NCBI GenBank assembly: GCA_038322235.1
Contig: JBBQFQ010000001.1
Coordinates: 62,001-126,000 of the forward strand
Direction: 5' to 3'
Length of the DNA stretch: 64,000 nucleotides
DNA from: SZAS-18 sp038322235
GTDB lineage: Bacteria; Verrucomicrobiota; Verrucomicrobiia; Chthoniobacterales; SZAS-18
In this document: in pieces, positions 50,592 through 60,087 of the stretch
Position numbering within the stretch: position 1 is the stretch's first letter
Layout of the letters: each line of letters starts with the position of its first letter
Translations under genes and position numbers: made by a program
Notes under the pieces: generated by a model
Seen by the model: only the letters and a program-made list of their open reading frames with translations
What the model was told of the DNA's origin: nothing
Database searches by the model: none

Positions 50592-51071
50592 ATGGTCACC
50601 CTCTTTGTCCTCCGCCACGCTGAGGCCCACGCTTCGGCGTCGAGCGACTCCGCCCGCCAGCTGACCGACAAGGGCCGGGCGCAGGCTGAGAAGGTGGGAG
50701 GATTTATGGCGGCGCACTCCTTCCGTCCCGGTCTCATGCTGCACAGTCCGTATCTCCGCACCGTGCAGACGGCGGAGATCGTGGCGCGCGCGCTGGACTG
50801 CACCTCTGTCCCGGAGCGCTTCCTGGCGAGCGGGATGCGGGTTTCGGATGCACTCGGCCATCTCCGCCCGTTCGTGCGCCATGCTGGACCGATCCTGATC
50901 GTGGGACACGAGCCCGATCTGGGACTTCTCATGGGGACGCTGACGGGAACGGAGGAACGTCCCACGCTTCTGGAGGTCAAAAAGGCCTCGCTCTGGTGTC
51001 TGGAGGTTGCGAGCATGCGTCCCGGAGGCGCTGTTCTGCGTTTCGGACTCCCGGTTCGACTCATGCCGTAA
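50592..51071 (+). CDS. sixA: Phosphohistidine phosphatase SixA
   Basis: A 159-residue histidine phosphatase. The catalytic RHAEA motif carries H9, the second catalytic histidine is in VGHEPDLG, and SPYLRTVQTAEIVA supplies the conserved arginine. In E. coli SixA removes phosphate from a phosphotransfer histidine or PTS protein. Here it could reset a phosphorelay. The start codon lies just after a terminator, so a promoter must overlap or lie within it. Confidence 0.9.
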   Translation: MVTLFVLRHAEAHASASSDSARQLTDKGRAQAEKVGGFMAAHSFRPGLMLHSPYLRTVQTAEIVARALDCTSVPERFLASGMRVSDALGHLRPFVRHAGPILIVGHEPDLGLLMGTLTGTEERPTLLEVKKASLWCLEVASMRPGGAVLRFGLPVRLMP

Positions 51072-51147
51072 GCCGGAAGTTCTTTTCCCGATGGTGAAAC
51101 GGGGGTAGAAATCCGGGATGCGCTGCTTCCCCGGCGACCCGAATGAT

Positions 51148-51978
51148 ATGATTCCCTCCCGCCACGCGGTTGTTTTCGTGCTCCTGGTTGCCTCGATCCC
51201 TCTCGCTAAGGACGCCCTCGCGCAGAACGAGCCCCTCGCGCAGAATTCCGAGAGTTTTCTCGTCCCACCGCCCGAGGCGGTCTTCAACGCCCTGGCCAAG
51301 GTTCCCGGCGTCGACTTTGGAAAGCTGGCCGCGCTCAGCGCCCGGCAACCTGAGCCAGTCCAAGGGCGGAAGAAGACTGCGGTCGCTCCGACGCCGGCTC
51401 CGGCGCCTTCCCCGGCCGGCAAAGCGATGCTTCTCGGCGCCAGGGTCGCCGATGCGTATGTGGCCGTCCAGGCCCGCGACTTGGCGGCATATCAACGCGC
51501 GAGCGATGCTATCGAAAAACTGGCGTTCGAGTTCACGACCGATCAGACGTTCCGCCGGAAGCTCACCACCGCAGCAAAGATGGCAAAGGAAGAACGCTGG
51601 CTCGATTTGAAGACCGTTCTCGAGACCTTTCGGGGCGATGTCTTGCGCGAACTGCAGCTCAACCGGAATCAGGATGCGGTGGCGCTGGCCACATTTGGCG
51701 GCTGGCTGCGGGGCCTGCAATTATCCACGCTCGTGCTGATCCAGAACTACGATCCGGAATACACCCGACTCCTGCGTCAGCCCGCCCTGACCGGTCATCT
51801 GCGGCGGAAGCTGAATGCGTTGGGTCCCGATACCAAGGGAGAGGCCATTGTGGAAAGGATCCTCGAGCGGATGCCAGAGCTCCTGAAATTGATTGATGCA
51901 CCTGGTGCGCAGCCGCTCAAACTCGACGAGATCAAGCGCTTGCATGAGATCAGCATGGAACTGATGACGGTTTCCTAG
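51148..51978 (+). CDS. Secreted helical protein of unknown function
   Basis: A 276-residue protein with a signal peptide (MIPSRHAVVFVLLVASIPLA, cleaved near ALAQ), a Pro/Ala linker (PTPAPAPSPAGK) and a helical C-terminal domain of about 180 residues rich in Ala, Leu and Arg. A short tandem repeat encodes LAQNEPLAQN just after the signal. No family is recognised. Start 51148 places the signal peptide correctly. It precedes the SGNH hydrolase gene by 14 bases and is probably in its operon. Confidence 0.72.
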   Translation: MIPSRHAVVFVLLVASIPLAKDALAQNEPLAQNSESFLVPPPEAVFNALAKVPGVDFGKLAALSARQPEPVQGRKKTAVAPTPAPAPSPAGKAMLLGARVADAYVAVQARDLAAYQRASDAIEKLAFEFTTDQTFRRKLTTAAKMAKEERWLDLKTVLETFRGDVLRELQLNRNQDAVALATFGGWLRGLQLSTLVLIQNYDPEYTRLLRQPALTGHLRRKLNALGPDTKGEAIVERILERMPELLKLIDAPGAQPLKLDEIKRLHEISMELMTVS

Positions 51979-51992
51979 ACCCGTTGAATTCC

Positions 51993-52655
51993 ATGGGACT
52001 GGCACGGTGGATGAAGGCTCCACGAGCGCTCCTGGTGGGCTCGTTCATGGTTCTGGGACTGCTGACGGCCGCTGCGGCTGAGCCTGCCGGGAGACCACGC
52101 GTGGTTTTCCTCGGCGACAGCCTCACCGCCGGATATGGACTCGACGATCCCGGCGACGCCTATCCTGCCGTCACCCAGCGGAAGGTCGATGCCGCCGGGC
52201 TCGGTTTCGAGTGTGTAAATGCCGGCATCAGCGGAGATACGACGTCGGGGGGCTTGGGCCGCATGACCTGGGTCCTGCGGAAACCCGTCGACGTGCTCGT
52301 ACTCGCGCTCGGCGGAAACGACGGGCTGCGGGGAGTGAGCCTCGCGGAGACGGCGCGAAATCTGCGCGAGATCGTCACCCGCGTGCGCGAGAAGAATCCG
52401 GCCGTGCGGATCGTCATCGGAGGCATGGAAGCCCCGCCAAACATGGGAGCCGCGTATACGTCCGGTTTTCGCGCGGTCTTTCCCGCGGTCGCGAGTGACG
52501 AGCACACCGCCCTCGTTCCTTTCCTGCTGGAAGGCGTGGGCGGGATCCCGGAACTGAATCAGGCGGATCAAATCCACCCGACGATCGCGGGTCACCGCGT
52601 CGTGGCGGAAAACGTCTGGAAAGTCCTCGAGCCGATCCTCCGGGCCCCGCGATAA
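51993..52655 (+). CDS. SGNH/GDSL hydrolase (TesA-like)
   Basis: A 220-residue exported esterase. The nucleophile is S43 in VFLGDSLTAGYG, the oxyanion Gly/Asn block is LALGGNDGLRG, and the D-H pair is DQIHPTIAGH near the end. A signal-like hydrophobic stretch (residues 12-29) precedes the core. TesA-type enzymes cleave acyl-thioesters and lysophospholipids in the periplasm. ATG 51993 is used; ATG 52011 is also possible. It is likely co-transcribed with the preceding secreted protein. Confidence 0.92.
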   Translation: MGLARWMKAPRALLVGSFMVLGLLTAAAAEPAGRPRVVFLGDSLTAGYGLDDPGDAYPAVTQRKVDAAGLGFECVNAGISGDTTSGGLGRMTWVLRKPVDVLVLALGGNDGLRGVSLAETARNLREIVTRVREKNPAVRIVIGGMEAPPNMGAAYTSGFRAVFPAVASDEHTALVPFLLEGVGGIPELNQADQIHPTIAGHRVVAENVWKVLEPILRAPR

Positions 52656-52735
52656 AGGTCCTCGGTTTCGCAAAATTTCCCGCATGTGGCCGGGGGGCTT
52701 GCGTGCGTGTGTAGCCTGTGACGATCGCGTTGCCC

Positions 52736-53899
52736 ATGAAGCTGCCGACCAAAGCCGTCGTCGCGTTCCTTGTCTGGACCGCCGTCGGCGTCCTGTACGG
52801 CTTTCAACTTTATAGTGCGACGGGATTTGCGGGGAAGCCGATCCCGCTCTTTTACGCGATCCACTGGCAGCTGATCGAATGGTGGGCCTGGGCGTTTCTC
52901 GCCCCCGGAATCTTCTTTCTGGCCCGCCGATTTTATCCGGAGGGTTCGCCTGCCTCCCTGCTTCTGGCGTTGGGAGTGCACGCGGCGGCGGCGGGCGCGA
53001 GCGTGCTGATCCAGCCTTTCGTCGTCGGCCTGCTCTACCAGATCATTCCGTGGGCGAATCCGGAGAAGCGGACCCTGGCCGAGATCTATCTCTTCACGCT
53101 CGGAACGCACTTCGGATTCCTGGCGCTCACCTACGCGAAGATCCTCGCGGTGGCGCTCGTCATCGATTTTTACCGTCGCTTCCAGCAGGGCAGTGCGCGG
53201 GCTGCCGAGCTTGAGCGGCAGCTCGCGGAGGCCAGGCTTCAGACGCTGCAAACTCAACTCCAACCGCATTTTCTCTTCAACACCCTCAACGCGATCGCGA
53301 GCCTCGTGCGCTCGGATCCGGGGCAGGCGGAGCGGATGATTTCGCGACTGGGCGATCTGCTCCGCGCCACGCTCACGCGCTCGGACCGGCTCGAAGTGAC
53401 GCTCGCGGAAGAGTGGGAGTTTACGCGGCGCTATCTCGAGATCGAGCAGGTGCGCTTTAGCGATCGGCTGACGGTGCGGGTGGAGATCGATCCGGCGGTC
53501 CTCGACGCCCAGGTCCCCGCCCTTTTGCTCCAACCGTTGGTCGAGAACGCGATCCGACATGGCATCGCCCGGCGGGCGGAACCGGGTGAAATCGTGATCG
53601 CCGGGCGGGCCGTTCAGAATGGCGAGGCGCTGGAGATCTCCGTCTCGGACAATGGCGCCGGTCTCGACTCGGGGAGCCCCGCCGGTTCCGGGGTCGGGTT
53701 GGAGAACACGCGCAAACGACTGGCCCAGCTCTACGGAGCCGAGCGCGCCACGCTGGAACTTTCGCCGGCGCCCATGCGGGGAGCGCGCGTGACGATTCGA
53801 CTTCCCCGGCGGGTCGAAGTGCCCAAGGATGCCTGCGCGGGAGAGGTGAGCGCCGCGCCCTGGGTTCCGGGTCGCGCCGCCCTGACTCCGCACGCATGA
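52736..53899 (+). CDS. LytS-type sensor histidine kinase
   Basis: A 387-residue membrane kinase. Four hydrophobic helices fill residues 8-145, followed by a coiled coil and the His_kinase domain with QLQPHFLFNTLNAI (phospho-acceptor H178). The ATPase region has LLLQPLVENAIRHGI, SDNGAG and GVGLENTRKRL. The ATG at 52736 is preferred over a GTG 18 bases earlier. Its 3' end overlaps the LytTR regulator by 4 bases (ATGA), forming a classic two-component pair. The signal is unknown. Confidence 0.94.
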   Translation: MKLPTKAVVAFLVWTAVGVLYGFQLYSATGFAGKPIPLFYAIHWQLIEWWAWAFLAPGIFFLARRFYPEGSPASLLLALGVHAAAAGASVLIQPFVVGLLYQIIPWANPEKRTLAEIYLFTLGTHFGFLALTYAKILAVALVIDFYRRFQQGSARAAELERQLAEARLQTLQTQLQPHFLFNTLNAIASLVRSDPGQAERMISRLGDLLRATLTRSDRLEVTLAEEWEFTRRYLEIEQVRFSDRLTVRVEIDPAVLDAQVPALLLQPLVENAIRHGIARRAEPGEIVIAGRAVQNGEALEISVSDNGAGLDSGSPAGSGVGLENTRKRLAQLYGAERATLELSPAPMRGARVTIRLPRRVEVPKDACAGEVSAAPWVPGRAALTPHA

Positions 53900-54690
53900 C
53901 CCCCGAGCCGTGGACCGTGGTAATCGCCGATGACGAGCCGCTCGCGCGGGCGCGGATCGAGTCGTATCTCATGGATGCGCCGGACCTGCGGATCGTCGCC
54001 CGCTGCGGCAGCGGGACCGAGACGGTGACGACCGTGCGGGAGCTGAAGCCGGATCTCCTTTTTCTCGACGTCCAGATGCCGGAGGGCGACGGATTTGAAG
54101 TGCTAAAGCGCCTGCATCAGGACGCGCCCCGCGCGGTGATCTTCGTCACCGCGTTCGATCAACACGCGTTGCGCGCGTTCGATGTGCACGCGGTGGACTA
54201 TCTGCTCAAACCTTACGACGAGGATCGATTCATGGCGGCGCTGGGGCGCGCCCGCGCGCGACTGGCGTCCGACGGCGGGGCGATCGACGCCCGACTGCGG
54301 GCGCTGCTGGAATCGCTGCAGCGTCCTGCAGCCTACCTCGAGCGGATCGCGATCAAGCCGTCAGCGGGCCGCATCCTCGTACGTCGCACCACGGAGATCG
54401 ACTGGGCGGAGGCGGATGGAAACTACGTCCGCCTGCACTTCGGAAAGGAATCCCATCTCCAGCGCGAAAAGCTGAGCGCTCTCGAGAGCCAGCTGGATCC
54501 ATCCGTCTTCGTGCGCGTGCACCGGAGCGCGCTGGTGAACGTGGACCGGGTGAAGGAGTTGCGGCAATCCTTCCATGGCGACTACGTGATCGTCCTGCAA
54601 AGCGGTGCGGAGGTTCCGCTGGGGCGGCATCAGCGGGAGGAGTTTCTCCGCCGGCTCGGTAAGGTTGCGGGAGACGCGGCCGACGCGTGA
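53896..54690 (+). CDS. LytTR-type response regulator
   Basis: A 264-residue regulator with an N-terminal receiver (D12/D13, phospho-acceptor D58 in LFLDVQMP, T85, K105) and a C-terminal LytTR DNA-binding domain (about 150-255: IDWAEADGNYVRLHF, FVRVHRSALVNVDRV). It pairs with the LytS-like kinase gene that overlaps its start. Targets in other bacteria include carbohydrate, autolysis and surface genes. An AraC-type regulator follows on the same strand. Confidence 0.95.
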   Translation: MTPEPWTVVIADDEPLARARIESYLMDAPDLRIVARCGSGTETVTTVRELKPDLLFLDVQMPEGDGFEVLKRLHQDAPRAVIFVTAFDQHALRAFDVHAVDYLLKPYDEDRFMAALGRARARLASDGGAIDARLRALLESLQRPAAYLERIAIKPSAGRILVRRTTEIDWAEADGNYVRLHFGKESHLQREKLSALESQLDPSVFVRVHRSALVNVDRVKELRQSFHGDYVIVLQSGAEVPLGRHQREEFLRRLGKVAGDAADA

Positions 54691-54837
54691 TTGGCCGGTC
54701 CTGCCAGCTATTTCGGGCGGGAATCGCAAGAAAAGCCTGCCGTTCGTCCCAACTGGGAGGCACCTCGTCACCGCGCGGGCGCTGTTCATCACATGCTCAT
54801 AGGCTGTTTGCGGGGTGGTGACGTATCTTCCGCTGCC

Positions 54838-55260
54838 ATGATCCTGAACATTGTTCCCGAAGCCGGTTCCGGCGCCACGCCGGAAGAAGTTGTGATTGAA
54901 AAGATCCCTGCCGCCCGTCGGACGACGCGCGAGGAGCTCTTCCGCCGCCTCCAGCGCGGCCGGGAGTATCTCGAGCACAACTACGCCGGCGCGGCCGATC
55001 TCGCGGCAACCGCTCGCGCGGCCTGCCTTTCCCCCTTCCACTTTCTGCGCCTCTTCAAAGTCGTCTTTGGTCGGACCCCTCATCAATACCTCACGGAACT
55101 CCGGCTCAAGGTCGCCCAACGGCGCTTGTCGGAGACGACGGAGCCGGTGGGCGCGATCGGACTCAGCCTCGGGTTTGAGAACGTGAACTCGTTCGGCCGC
55201 CTGTTCCGCCGCCACCTCGGAGTGACGCCGCTCGACTATCGCCGTCAGGTCACGGTCTGA
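54838..55260 (+). CDS. AraC-type helix-turn-helix regulator
   Basis: A 140-residue protein made almost entirely of the AraC DNA-binding domain: two HTH units with LAATARAACLSPFHFLRLFK and GAIGLSLGFENVNSFGRLFR, ending GVTPLDYRRQV. There is no sensor domain, apart from about 35 residues of an N-terminal lead. It lies 147 bases after the LytTR gene and 25 bases before the epimerase-like gene, which may be its target. Start 54838 is chosen; ATG 54793 is possible. Confidence 0.88.
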   Translation: MILNIVPEAGSGATPEEVVIEKIPAARRTTREELFRRLQRGREYLEHNYAGAADLAATARAACLSPFHFLRLFKVVFGRTPHQYLTELRLKVAQRRLSETTEPVGAIGLSLGFENVNSFGRLFRRHLGVTPLDYRRQVTV

Positions 55261-55285
55261 TCCTTCCCCGCAAATCCCAGATCCC

Positions 55286-56458
55286 GTGCAGAGCCGCCGC
55301 GATTTCCTGAAGCTCTCCGCGGCCGCCGCGGGCGCATCCATTGGACTCGGCGTGTTCCCGCGATCCGCCCTGATCGCCGCTTCGGGACCAGAATCGGCCA
55401 AGCCAGTGGGTAAAGTTCCCAAGCCCTTGAACATCCTCATTCTCGGCGGCACGGGCTTTACCGGACCCTCTCAGGTTCGCTACGCGCTGGCCCGCGGGCA
55501 CCAGGTCGCCGTGTTCAATCGCGGGAAGACTCATCCGGGCGAACTCCCGGCGGAGACCGAGCAGCTCCTCGGTGATCGGAATGGCAAGCTCGAGGCGCTC
55601 AAGGGACGAAAGTGGGACGTCGTGATCGATAATCCCACCACCCTCCCGGTCTGGGTGCGAGATGTCGCGGAAGTCTTGAGGGGGAACGTCGAGCGGTATG
55701 TTTTCATCTCGACGATCTCCGTCTACGCAGACAACAGCAAGCCCGGGATGGACGAGGGTGGGCCGCTGGCAAAATACACAGGTGCGGATGCGATGAAGGA
55801 AACGCGCGAAACCCTGCTCGCGTCGAAATTCGAACTCTATGGTCCGCTCAAGGTCCAAGCCGAACTCGAGGCGGAGAAGTGGTTTCCGAAGCAGACGCTC
55901 GTCATTCGCCCTGGGTTGATTGTGGGACCGGGAGACGAGACCGATCGCTTCAGTTATTGGCCCGTGCGACTCGACCGCGGGGGCGAGGTGCTGGCTCCGG
56001 GGAGTCCATCGGACCCGGCTCAGATCATCGACGCGCGCGACCTCGCAGAATGGACCATTCGAATGGTGGAGAACGGGGAAAACGGCACGTTCAACGCAAC
56101 GGGTCCGGCTTCGCTGCTGACGATGGGCGAGATGCTCGAGGGTATCAAGACAGCGAACAAATCCGCGGCGACCTTCACGTGGGCGGATGCCGAATTTCTG
56201 GAAGCTCAGAAGGTGAGTGCGTGGTCGGACATGCCAGTCTGGGTGCCTCCGAAGGGCGACATGCTGGGCTTCAGCCGGGTGAGCAATCAGCGCGCGGTGG
56301 CAAAAGGCCTCTCCTTCCGAGCTCTCGCGGAAACCGCGAAGGATACGCTCGCGTGGTTTAAGGCTCAGCCGGCGGAGCGCCAGGCAAAACTCCGCGCCGG
56401 GCTTTCGGAAGAGCGGGAGAAAGCGGTGCTGGCCGCGTGGCACGAACGGAAGAAGTGA
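55286..56458 (+). CDS. Tat-exported NAD-dependent epimerase/dehydratase-like protein
   Basis: A 390-residue extended short-chain dehydrogenase. A twin-arginine signal (SRRDFLKLSAAAAG) starts the protein, so it is probably exported folded with its cofactor. The NAD-binding loop is ILGGTGFTG, the catalytic YxxxK is YGPLK, and IRPGLIVGPGDETDRFSYW fits the family. Start is GTG 55286. Exported nucleotide-binding dehydrogenases of this kind are common in PVC bacteria, though their substrate is rarely known. It follows the AraC regulator and converges on shc. Confidence 0.85.
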   Translation: MQSRRDFLKLSAAAAGASIGLGVFPRSALIAASGPESAKPVGKVPKPLNILILGGTGFTGPSQVRYALARGHQVAVFNRGKTHPGELPAETEQLLGDRNGKLEALKGRKWDVVIDNPTTLPVWVRDVAEVLRGNVERYVFISTISVYADNSKPGMDEGGPLAKYTGADAMKETRETLLASKFELYGPLKVQAELEAEKWFPKQTLVIRPGLIVGPGDETDRFSYWPVRLDRGGEVLAPGSPSDPAQIIDARDLAEWTIRMVENGENGTFNATGPASLLTMGEMLEGIKTANKSAATFTWADAEFLEAQKVSAWSDMPVWVPPKGDMLGFSRVSNQRAVAKGLSFRALAETAKDTLAWFKAQPAERQAKLRAGLSEEREKAVLAAWHERKK

Positions 56459-56526
56459 AGCCCGTCGAACGGCGAACCGCGCGGCGGCAGCTCAGCCCTT
56501 TTCCCGCCGCGTCAGCCGGTCCGAGG

Positions 56527-58512
56527 CTACATCGAGATCTGCGTCGGCCGGAAGATCCGGTGCTTCTCGTTCCAGTACGTCGCCATCGCGAGGACTGGCC
56601 AGTTGTTCCGGTAGCTATCGTACTTGAGGTAGAAAACCCGCGGAAATCCGGTTCCGGTCGTCCACGGTTCGGTCCACGATCCGTCCGCATTTTGGGTGGC
56701 GATCAGAAACTGCAAGCCCCGCTGGATCGCATGCCGATGCAAATCACCGCAGGCAATAAGGCCCATCAAGGCCCACGCCGTTTGTGAGGCCGTGCTCGGA
56801 CCCTTTCCGCGGAACTGCGGATCATCGTAGGTCATCGCAGTCTCACCCCAGCCGCCGTCGTCATTTTGGCAGCTCTCGAGCCAGTCACGCCCGCGCTGGA
56901 TCCAATCGGCTCGCATGTCGAGGCCGATCGAACGCAGTCCCCGCAAAACCTGCCAGGTGCCATAAATGTAGTTCACGCCCCAACGGCCGTACCACGAGCC
57001 GTCGTCCTCCTGCGTGCGCTTGAGCATGTCGATGCCGCGGCGGACGAAAGGGAGATCACGCGAGTAACCGAGATAGCCCAGCAACTCGAGGACCCGCGCC
57101 GTCAGATCGCTGCAAGTTGGATCGAGGATCGCGTTATGGTCCGCGAACGGCACGTGCTCCAGCCAGTGCTTGGTCACGTCCTTGTCGAACGCCGCCCACC
57201 CGCCGTCCTGGCACTGGAAGCTGAGGAGCCACGGCAGCGCCCGCCGGAAGCAGGCCTGCGCCACCTCGGGCACCTCCGGGGAAACGTGCCGGAGCGCCAT
57301 CAACACCATCATGGTGTCATCCGTGTCCGGGTAATAGACGTTGTTGTACTCGAACGCCCAGCCGCTCGCTTCGGGATGGTTGTTGATCTTCGACCAATCG
57401 CCCCGCAGGCGCACCTCTTTTGCGTAGAGCCAGCCCGCGGCCTTCCGCAGGGCCGGATGGTCCGCGGCGAGCCCGCTTTCGGCCAGCGCAATCGTGTTGA
57501 TCGCGGTGTCCCAGACGGGCGACAGACACGGCTGAATGCGGAAGTCCTCCGGGTCATCCACGAACAGCCCCTCGAAATCCTTCGTGGCCTTCTGGTAGAT
57601 GGGATCGGTTTCCGGAATACCGGCCGCTTCGAGCGCGATCAAGCCGTTGAGCATGGCCGGGAAAATGGCCGCCAGGCCGTCCGAACCCTCCCCCATCCGC
57701 TCGGTCATCCAGCCCATGGCCTTCTTCAGAGCGCGCTGCCGGAACGGACGCCACGGGAGCGAGTCGACCGCCTTGAGAATCTCGTCCCAACGGAGGAAGA
57801 AATTCTTCCACGCGAGGTAACGCGGATCGCGCGGCAGCGAGAAATCCTTGTCCTCGGTCCCGACCGGATAAAGTTCGTGCAGTTGGAGATGCTCGGGCAG
57901 CGCCCGCGTGGGCTTGTGGTGATTGATGATCCCGAGCGGGATCAACATCGCCCGGCTCCACGACGACATGTCGTAGATGCTGAAATAAAACCAGTCCGGG
58001 AGGAGAACGATCTCCACGGGAATGATGGGCAGATACTTCCACGGGAACTGCCCCAGGAGCGCCAGATACAGTTTGGAATAGGTGTTCATCCGGGGGATGC
58101 CACCGAGCCGCAGGATGTTCGCCCGCGCCTCCTCCATGACGGTCTCCTCCGGACTCTCCCCGGCGAGCTTCAGCGCGAAGTACGCCTTCACGCTGGCATT
58201 GATTTCGCTCGGGCCTCCTTCGTAGATGTTCCAGCCGCCGTCCGGCAACTGGCGGCGGCGGATATGCGCGACGCACTTCTCCTGCACCGCGGCGTTCACC
58301 TTTCCGCGCCAGTGCATGAACAACACGTAGTCGGAGCACAGCGTGCTATCGACGAAGAGCTCGCAGCACCAGTGACCATCCCCCTGCTGCAGGCGCAAAA
58401 GGTTTTGCTGGCCGGCGTCGATCGAACGGCGAACCGCGGATTCCAGCGACGGGGCAGGGGCCAGCGGGACGCGGGTCGTGACGGTGCGCGCGGGAGGGCT
58501 CAAATTCGACAT
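56527..58512 (-). CDS. shc: Squalene-hopene cyclase
   Basis: A 661-residue enzyme that folds squalene into hopene at the membrane surface. The catalytic DxDD acid motif is DTDD at residues 396-399. Several QW repeats (QLPDGGW, QCQDGGW, QEDDGSW, QNDDGGW, QNADGSW) stabilise the alpha-barrel. Start 58512 gives the expected N-terminus; the upstream frame runs across the gap to hpnH. The gene follows hpnH on the same strand after 106 bases. Family and reaction are firm. Confidence 0.96.
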   Translation of the reverse strand: MSNLSPPARTVTTRVPLAPAPSLESAVRRSIDAGQQNLLRLQQGDGHWCCELFVDSTLCSDYVLFMHWRGKVNAAVQEKCVAHIRRRQLPDGGWNIYEGGPSEINASVKAYFALKLAGESPEETVMEEARANILRLGGIPRMNTYSKLYLALLGQFPWKYLPIIPVEIVLLPDWFYFSIYDMSSWSRAMLIPLGIINHHKPTRALPEHLQLHELYPVGTEDKDFSLPRDPRYLAWKNFFLRWDEILKAVDSLPWRPFRQRALKKAMGWMTERMGEGSDGLAAIFPAMLNGLIALEAAGIPETDPIYQKATKDFEGLFVDDPEDFRIQPCLSPVWDTAINTIALAESGLAADHPALRKAAGWLYAKEVRLRGDWSKINNHPEASGWAFEYNNVYYPDTDDTMMVLMALRHVSPEVPEVAQACFRRALPWLLSFQCQDGGWAAFDKDVTKHWLEHVPFADHNAILDPTCSDLTARVLELLGYLGYSRDLPFVRRGIDMLKRTQEDDGSWYGRWGVNYIYGTWQVLRGLRSIGLDMRADWIQRGRDWLESCQNDDGGWGETAMTYDDPQFRGKGPSTASQTAWALMGLIACGDLHRHAIQRGLQFLIATQNADGSWTEPWTTGTGFPRVFYLKYDSYRNNWPVLAMATYWNEKHRIFRPTQISM

Positions 58513-58618
58513 GTCAATCAGCTCCGGCGAATGAGGATGCGAAACTACCTGGTGATCCAGCAAGAAAGTTTCCCACCACCGCATTCGGAGGTGGGGAGCC
58601 GGCGAGCGGCGAGGTGCG

Positions 58619-59926
58619 TCAGGCCGCTCCGACGAGGCCTTCGGTCGCATTTTTCCGACCGGTGAGGTGTCCGCGGCCGGAGGTCACGCCGTTATAGGCG
58701 TCGACAAACTTGCCCCGACCGGAGGCTTTCGGACGGGCCCCGAAGTTGAACTTCACGTTCTTCCAAGTGTCGCCCGGCTGCGAATTTTCGGGCGCGCCGA
58801 TCGCCGCGCTGGGTTCGTAGCCGCAATGCATCATGCAGTTTGCGCAGCGCGGATCACGGGCCTTCCCGTTCACGACGCCATACTTCGACCAGTCGACCTG
58901 ATCCAGCAGGTCCTGGTAGGTGGCGTAGTGGCCGGGGCCATCGGTCATGACGTAGCAGGGGCCTTTCCAGCCGCGAATGTTTCGCGTCGGGATCGCCCAA
59001 GCCGAACAGGTCAGTTCCCGCTTGCCGGCGAGGAATTCGAAATACACGGGGGTGCCGAAGAGCGTAAAACGCTCCGACCAATCCATGATGTGCTTGAACT
59101 TCTCGCGGGTCATCTCGCGCGTCAGGAAGAAGTTCTCCGGCTGGAGGTTCAGGCGCTCCACCATGTCCTTCTTCGCGGAATCGTAGTCGTAGCCCGGCGA
59201 GATCGTGTGGCCGTCGATCTTCAGATCAGCCAGGAACTCGAACATCCCCTCGATCTCCTTCATGTCGGTTTCCTTGTAGATCGTCGTATTCGTGGCGACC
59301 TGGTAGCCGAGGATCTTCGCCATGCGCATCGCGAGGATGCACTCCGTGAAGACCCCTTCCCGCTCCACGATCAGATCGTGGATGTATTCGAGGCCATCGA
59401 GATGGACGTTCCAATAGAAGGCCTTGTGAGGCGCGATGACTGGCGCCGCTGCGTCCTTCGGTCCCTTCCGGACTTCGGTCGCGTCCTTCTCCGTCATCAA
59501 CTCGTCTTTGATCAACCGCGTGATCATCGTTTCGATCGCCGCGGTCTGGGAGGCGTAGCGATTCGCCATGTACGCGCGCATCTTCCGCCGCATGAACATG
59601 GCGTTCGTGCACATATAGACGATCCGACCCTGCTTTAGGATCCCGTCGGTGAGCGCCTCGATCTGCGGGTAGATCAAGGGTTCGCCCCCGCAAATCGAAA
59701 CCATCGGAGCGTTGCACTCGATGGGAGCCTCGAGGCAATCCTCGAGCGGCATGACGTCCTTCAGGCTCGTGGAGTATTCCCGAATCCGGCCGCAGCCCGT
59801 GCAGGTGAGATTGCAGGTGTGAAGCGGCTCGAGTTGGAGCACCGTCGCAAACTTATCTGTCTTCTTCAGCTTGTGGCCGACGATGTAAGCGGCGATTTTG
59901 GCCGTGAGGCCGAGCGGAAATCTCAT
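58619..59926 (-). CDS. hpnH: Adenosyl-hopene transferase HpnH (radical SAM)
   Basis: A 435-residue radical SAM protein. The cluster motif CNLTCTGC carries C38, C42 and C45, and ICGGEPLIYP follows. WNVHLDGLEYIHD, TNTTIYKETD and the C-terminal CANCMMHCGYEPSA cysteines match HpnH, which adds an adenosyl group to hopene in the first step of extended hopanoids. Residues about 118-165 form a Lys/Ala-rich insertion compared with typical HpnH. It is first in the pair with shc and is divergent from the deacetylase-like gene. Confidence 0.94.
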   Translation of the reverse strand: MRFPLGLTAKIAAYIVGHKLKKTDKFATVLQLEPLHTCNLTCTGCGRIREYSTSLKDVMPLEDCLEAPIECNAPMVSICGGEPLIYPQIEALTDGILKQGRIVYMCTNAMFMRRKMRAYMANRYASQTAAIETMITRLIKDELMTEKDATEVRKGPKDAAAPVIAPHKAFYWNVHLDGLEYIHDLIVEREGVFTECILAMRMAKILGYQVATNTTIYKETDMKEIEGMFEFLADLKIDGHTISPGYDYDSAKKDMVERLNLQPENFFLTREMTREKFKHIMDWSERFTLFGTPVYFEFLAGKRELTCSAWAIPTRNIRGWKGPCYVMTDGPGHYATYQDLLDQVDWSKYGVVNGKARDPRCANCMMHCGYEPSAAIGAPENSQPGDTWKNVKFNFGARPKASGRGKFVDAYNGVTSGRGHLTGRKNATEGLVGAA

Positions 59927-60087
59927 AATGGTTTGGGAACGCGGAGGCTAAGGCAAGGGGGGGCGAGCGTCAATGCAGGCCGGGTCCTACAAGTGATGAG
60001 CGATCTGGCCCGGCCTTCTTCCCGGAATTGAAGCGGCTCCGCGCGCAGCACTTTTGCGCCCCCTCCCCTCCCGGGCCAGAATGCGTC

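Noticed and set aside
56866..58665. 599-codon open frame antisense to shc
   Set aside because: It is high-GC antisense read-through. Arg/Val/Glu-rich and without a domain, while shc on the other strand is unmistakable.
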